From: Streptomyces klenkii
GTDB taxonomy: Bacteria > Actinomycetota > Actinomycetes > Streptomycetales > Streptomycetaceae
Assembly: GCF_003626645.1 (NCBI RefSeq)
Contig: NZ_RBAM01000024.1
Coordinates: 1-56,019 of the forward strand
Direction of reading: 5' to 3'
DNA: 56,019 bases
The notes under the pieces are model-generated. The model ran no database searches and was not told the origin of the DNA. It saw only the letters and a list, made by a program, of their open reading frames with translations. A program made the position numbers and the translations under genes. Positions 54,981 to 56,019 of this stretch are shown one piece after another (the stretch's first letter is position 1; every line of letters starts with the position of its first letter).

Positions 54981-55053
54981 CGACCCCCTCCGCCCGCGTG
55001 GGGGAGGGGGTCGCTCGGCGCCGGAGCCCGGGGGCCGTTCCTGCGGCTCCGGC
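54981..55053. terminator. Two tandem hairpins
   Basis: CGACCCCCTCC (54981-54991) with GGAGGGGGTCG (55003-55013), and GCCGGAGCC (55020-55028) with GGCTCCGGC (55045-55053). They separate attP from the region to the right. The 490-nt stretch 54732-55221 holds only attP, these hairpins, the LexA-type box and the repeat at 55152. Confidence 0.65.
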
Positions 55054-55068
55054 CCGTCTGTGAATATG

Positions 55069-55084
55069 TCGAACGCATATTCGA
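55069..55084. promoter_or_regulatory. LexA (SOS) box, near consensus
   Basis: TCGAACGCATATTCGA matches the actinobacterial/Gram-positive SOS consensus CGAAC-N4-GTTCG at all but one position (A for G). It lies 138 bp ahead of the XRE gene at 55222. AT-rich flanks (GAATATG/CATATTC) extend the dyad. Confidence 0.6.
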
Positions 55085-55151
55085 TTGTTGCGAGCATGTT
55101 AACGACGGCGCTGACAGCTGGTCTACCCGGGTCGACGCCCGGGTACCCGCC

Positions 55152-55183
55152 CATCCGGTGATCCAAAACTGCTACACCGGATG
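55152..55183. promoter_or_regulatory. Inverted repeat upstream of XRE gene
   Basis: CATCCGGTG (55152-55160) and CACCGGATG (55175-55183) are perfect 9-bp arms around 14 nt, 39 bp before the XRE start. Likely an operator for that protein. Confidence 0.5.
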
Positions 55184-55221
55184 ATGCAGACATTCCGGGG
55201 CGCGCGCCACAGCGTGGCGGA

Positions 55222-55491
55222 GTGCCCCAAGATCCACTCTGGGACCTGCCCGGCTGGCTCCGCGACTGGCGCCTCGACCTCGGCCGCCGCATCAGAGAGG
55301 AACGCCTCCACGCGAACCTCAGCCAAGAAGCTCTCGGCCACCGACTCGACGTCGACCGCAACACCGTGGCGCGCTGGGAGCTGGCCATCACCTCCCCGCC
55401 GCTCGGCCGCCTGTTCGGCATCGCGCACGAGCTGGGCATCCCGCCGGCCCGCCTGATGCCCGGCGGGCCCCGGCCGCCCGGCGACGAGTAG
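55222..55491 (+). CDS. XRE-family DNA-binding protein, 89 aa
   Basis: 89 residues from GTG 55222: LGRRIREERLHANLSQEALG, HRLDVDRNTVARWELAITSP, LGRLFGIAHELGIPPARLMP. A complete single-domain helix-turn-helix. The upstream LexA-type box and inverted repeat suggest damage-linked and auto-regulated expression. It converges with the 80-residue gene 3 nt away. Confidence 0.8.
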   Translation: MPQDPLWDLPGWLRDWRLDLGRRIREERLHANLSQEALGHRLDVDRNTVARWELAITSPPLGRLFGIAHELGIPPARLMPGGPRPPGDE

Positions 55492-55494
55492 CGG

Positions 55495-55737
55495 TCACCC
55501 GGGCCTGGGACGCCTGGGCGTCCGGGCGCGGGCGGGCACGCGGCGCCGGGCGGCCCACAGGATCGTGGAGGCGCGCATCGTGAAGGACTCGCCAGAGGCG
55601 AACTCCAGACGCCGACCGCCGTGGGGCAGCGCGACCATGTCCTGTACGAGCAGCGCCTGACCCCCGATGACGATCTGGTCGCCGAGGCGGATGCTGCCCG
55701 GGTCGACCATCACCTGGTCCATGACGGCGCCGTCCAC
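55495..55737 (-). CDS. Hypothetical protein, 80 aa
   Basis: 80 residues from GTG 55737 with AAGGAG five bases upstream: DQVMVDPGSIRLGDQIVIGG, VQDMVALPHGGRRLEFASGE, SFTMRASTILWAARRRVPAR. A small beta-barrel-like protein; similar ones occur on Streptomyces chromosomes. Basic C-terminus. If the molecule is circular, it follows the Cys-rich gene downstream. Confidence 0.7.
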   Translation of the reverse strand: MDGAVMDQVMVDPGSIRLGDQIVIGGQALLVQDMVALPHGGRRLEFASGESFTMRASTILWAARRRVPARARTPRRPRPG

Positions 55738-55763
55738 GGCGTCTCCTTCGGGTGGGGCGGGTG

Positions 55764-55800
55764 CCTGCCCCCGCTCCAGGGGGCGCCGGGCGGGGGCAGG
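55764..55800 (-). terminator. Hairpin ahead of the 80-aa gene
   Basis: CCTGCCCCCG (55764-55773) with CGGGGGCAGG (55791-55800), lying between the stop at 55850 and the start at 55737. Confidence 0.5.
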
Positions 55801-55808
55801 CGGTGGAA

Positions 55809-55844
55809 CCCTCCGCGCGGGACGGGGTACACCCGCGCGGAGGG
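55809..55844 (-). terminator. 13-bp perfect hairpin after the Cys-rich gene end
   Basis: CCCTCCGCGCGGG (55809-55821) with CCCGCGCGGAGGG (55832-55844), 5 nt past the TGA at 55850 on the minus strand. This supports the TGA being a real gene end. Confidence 0.7.
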
Positions 55845-55849
55845 GGCTT

Positions 55850-55949
55850 TCAGGCCGCGCGCGGCGCGGCGTGGCCGGACCGGGGAAGCGTCCCGGGCCA
55901 GTGGCCCGCCGGTGTGCGCTTCGGCAGGTGGGGTGGGGACTGCCCGCCC
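55850..55949 (-). pseudogene. C-terminal fragment of the Cys-rich gene, or a chimeric junction
   Basis: On the minus strand the frame TGAFADQGGQSPPHLPKRTP continues through the repeat to a TGA at 55850-55852. The frame has no start codon and a TAG just upstream (about 55950). So only the C-terminal repeat part is shared with the gene at the left edge. 55932-56019 shows no gene. Confidence 0.5.
55867..55931. repeat. 65-bp direct repeat, right copy
   Basis: Exact copy of positions 1-65. Sequence beyond it (55932-56019, 88 bp) differs from what follows the left copy. Confidence 0.95.
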
Positions 55950-56019
55950 TGATCCGCGAAGGCACCGGTCTACGGCGCCCCTGCGCGGGGCCGGTGCGGA
56001 CCGGCGCCTGCCCTGTCCT

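Noticed and set aside
1..56019. CRISPR array
   Set aside because: No set of short direct repeats with regular unique spacers; the iterons at 42 kb are palindromic, too close together and inside a gene.
1..56019. Insertion sequence or transposase
   Set aside because: No transposase-like protein and no terminal inverted repeats with target duplication seen.

Overview
The window looks like the complete or nearly complete genome of a temperate siphovirus of Streptomyces or a close relative. The DNA is very GC-rich with GC-biased third codon positions, and GTG and ATG starts are both common. Most genes lie on the minus strand in long, tightly coupled runs, and the order is that of an HK97-type actinophage: TerS, TerL, portal, ClpP-type protease, HK97-fold capsid, connectors, tail tube, frameshifted tail chaperones, tape measure, tail tip, endolysin and holin.

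Layout from left to right. 1-3780 holds host-like cargo: a cut Cys-rich gene, an XRE-TPR regulator divergent from a flavoprotein/DUF6233 pair, and small unknown genes. 3871-4722 is a DinD-type antirepressor-like gene set off by hairpins. 5049-7806 is the lysis and membrane cassette (collagen-like protein, coiled-coil membrane protein, holin, HAD-type protein, endolysin). 7866-20872 is tail and connector genes. 20951-27502 is capsid, protease, portal and terminase. 27524-29810 is small genes and structured intergenic DNA. 29807-32914 is a membrane-protein cassette resembling the spread (Spd, DUF2637) genes of actinomycete conjugative plasmids, with a plus-strand HTH gene and palindromes beside it. 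33420-39353 is a run of small, mostly unknown, translationally coupled genes. 39430-48740 carries a C5 methyltransferase, a putative replication initiator with iteron-like palindromes inside its own gene, DNA-binding proteins, a DUF5131 protein, a DnaQ-type exonuclease, an ERF annealing protein and a YqaJ-type exonuclease. 48737-52038 is more coupled early genes. 52240-54731 is the lysogeny module: divergent Cro-like and CI-like XRE genes around repeated GCGTAGG operators, then a tyrosine integrase. 54638-54949 has the form of an intact attP, with matching arm-site pairs on both sides of a short segment that reads as the 3' end of a host gene. 55069-55084 is a near-consensus LexA box, followed by another XRE gene and a small gene.

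How it probably works (inference). A CI/Cro-like switch at 52.2-52.4 kb chooses between leftward early transcription and the repressor-integrase direction. Replication would start at the iterons inside the initiator gene and use host polymerase and helicase, since the phage encodes neither as far as I can see. ERF and YqaJ supply Red-like recombination. The LexA box and the DinD-type protein suggest SOS-linked induction.

Topology. A perfect 65-bp direct repeat occurs at 1-65 and 55867-55931. Joining the ends through it completes the gene cut by the left edge as a 111-residue ORF. With the intact-looking attP, this favours a circular or excised genome opened arbitrarily over an integrated prophage, but 88 bp at the right end stay unexplained.
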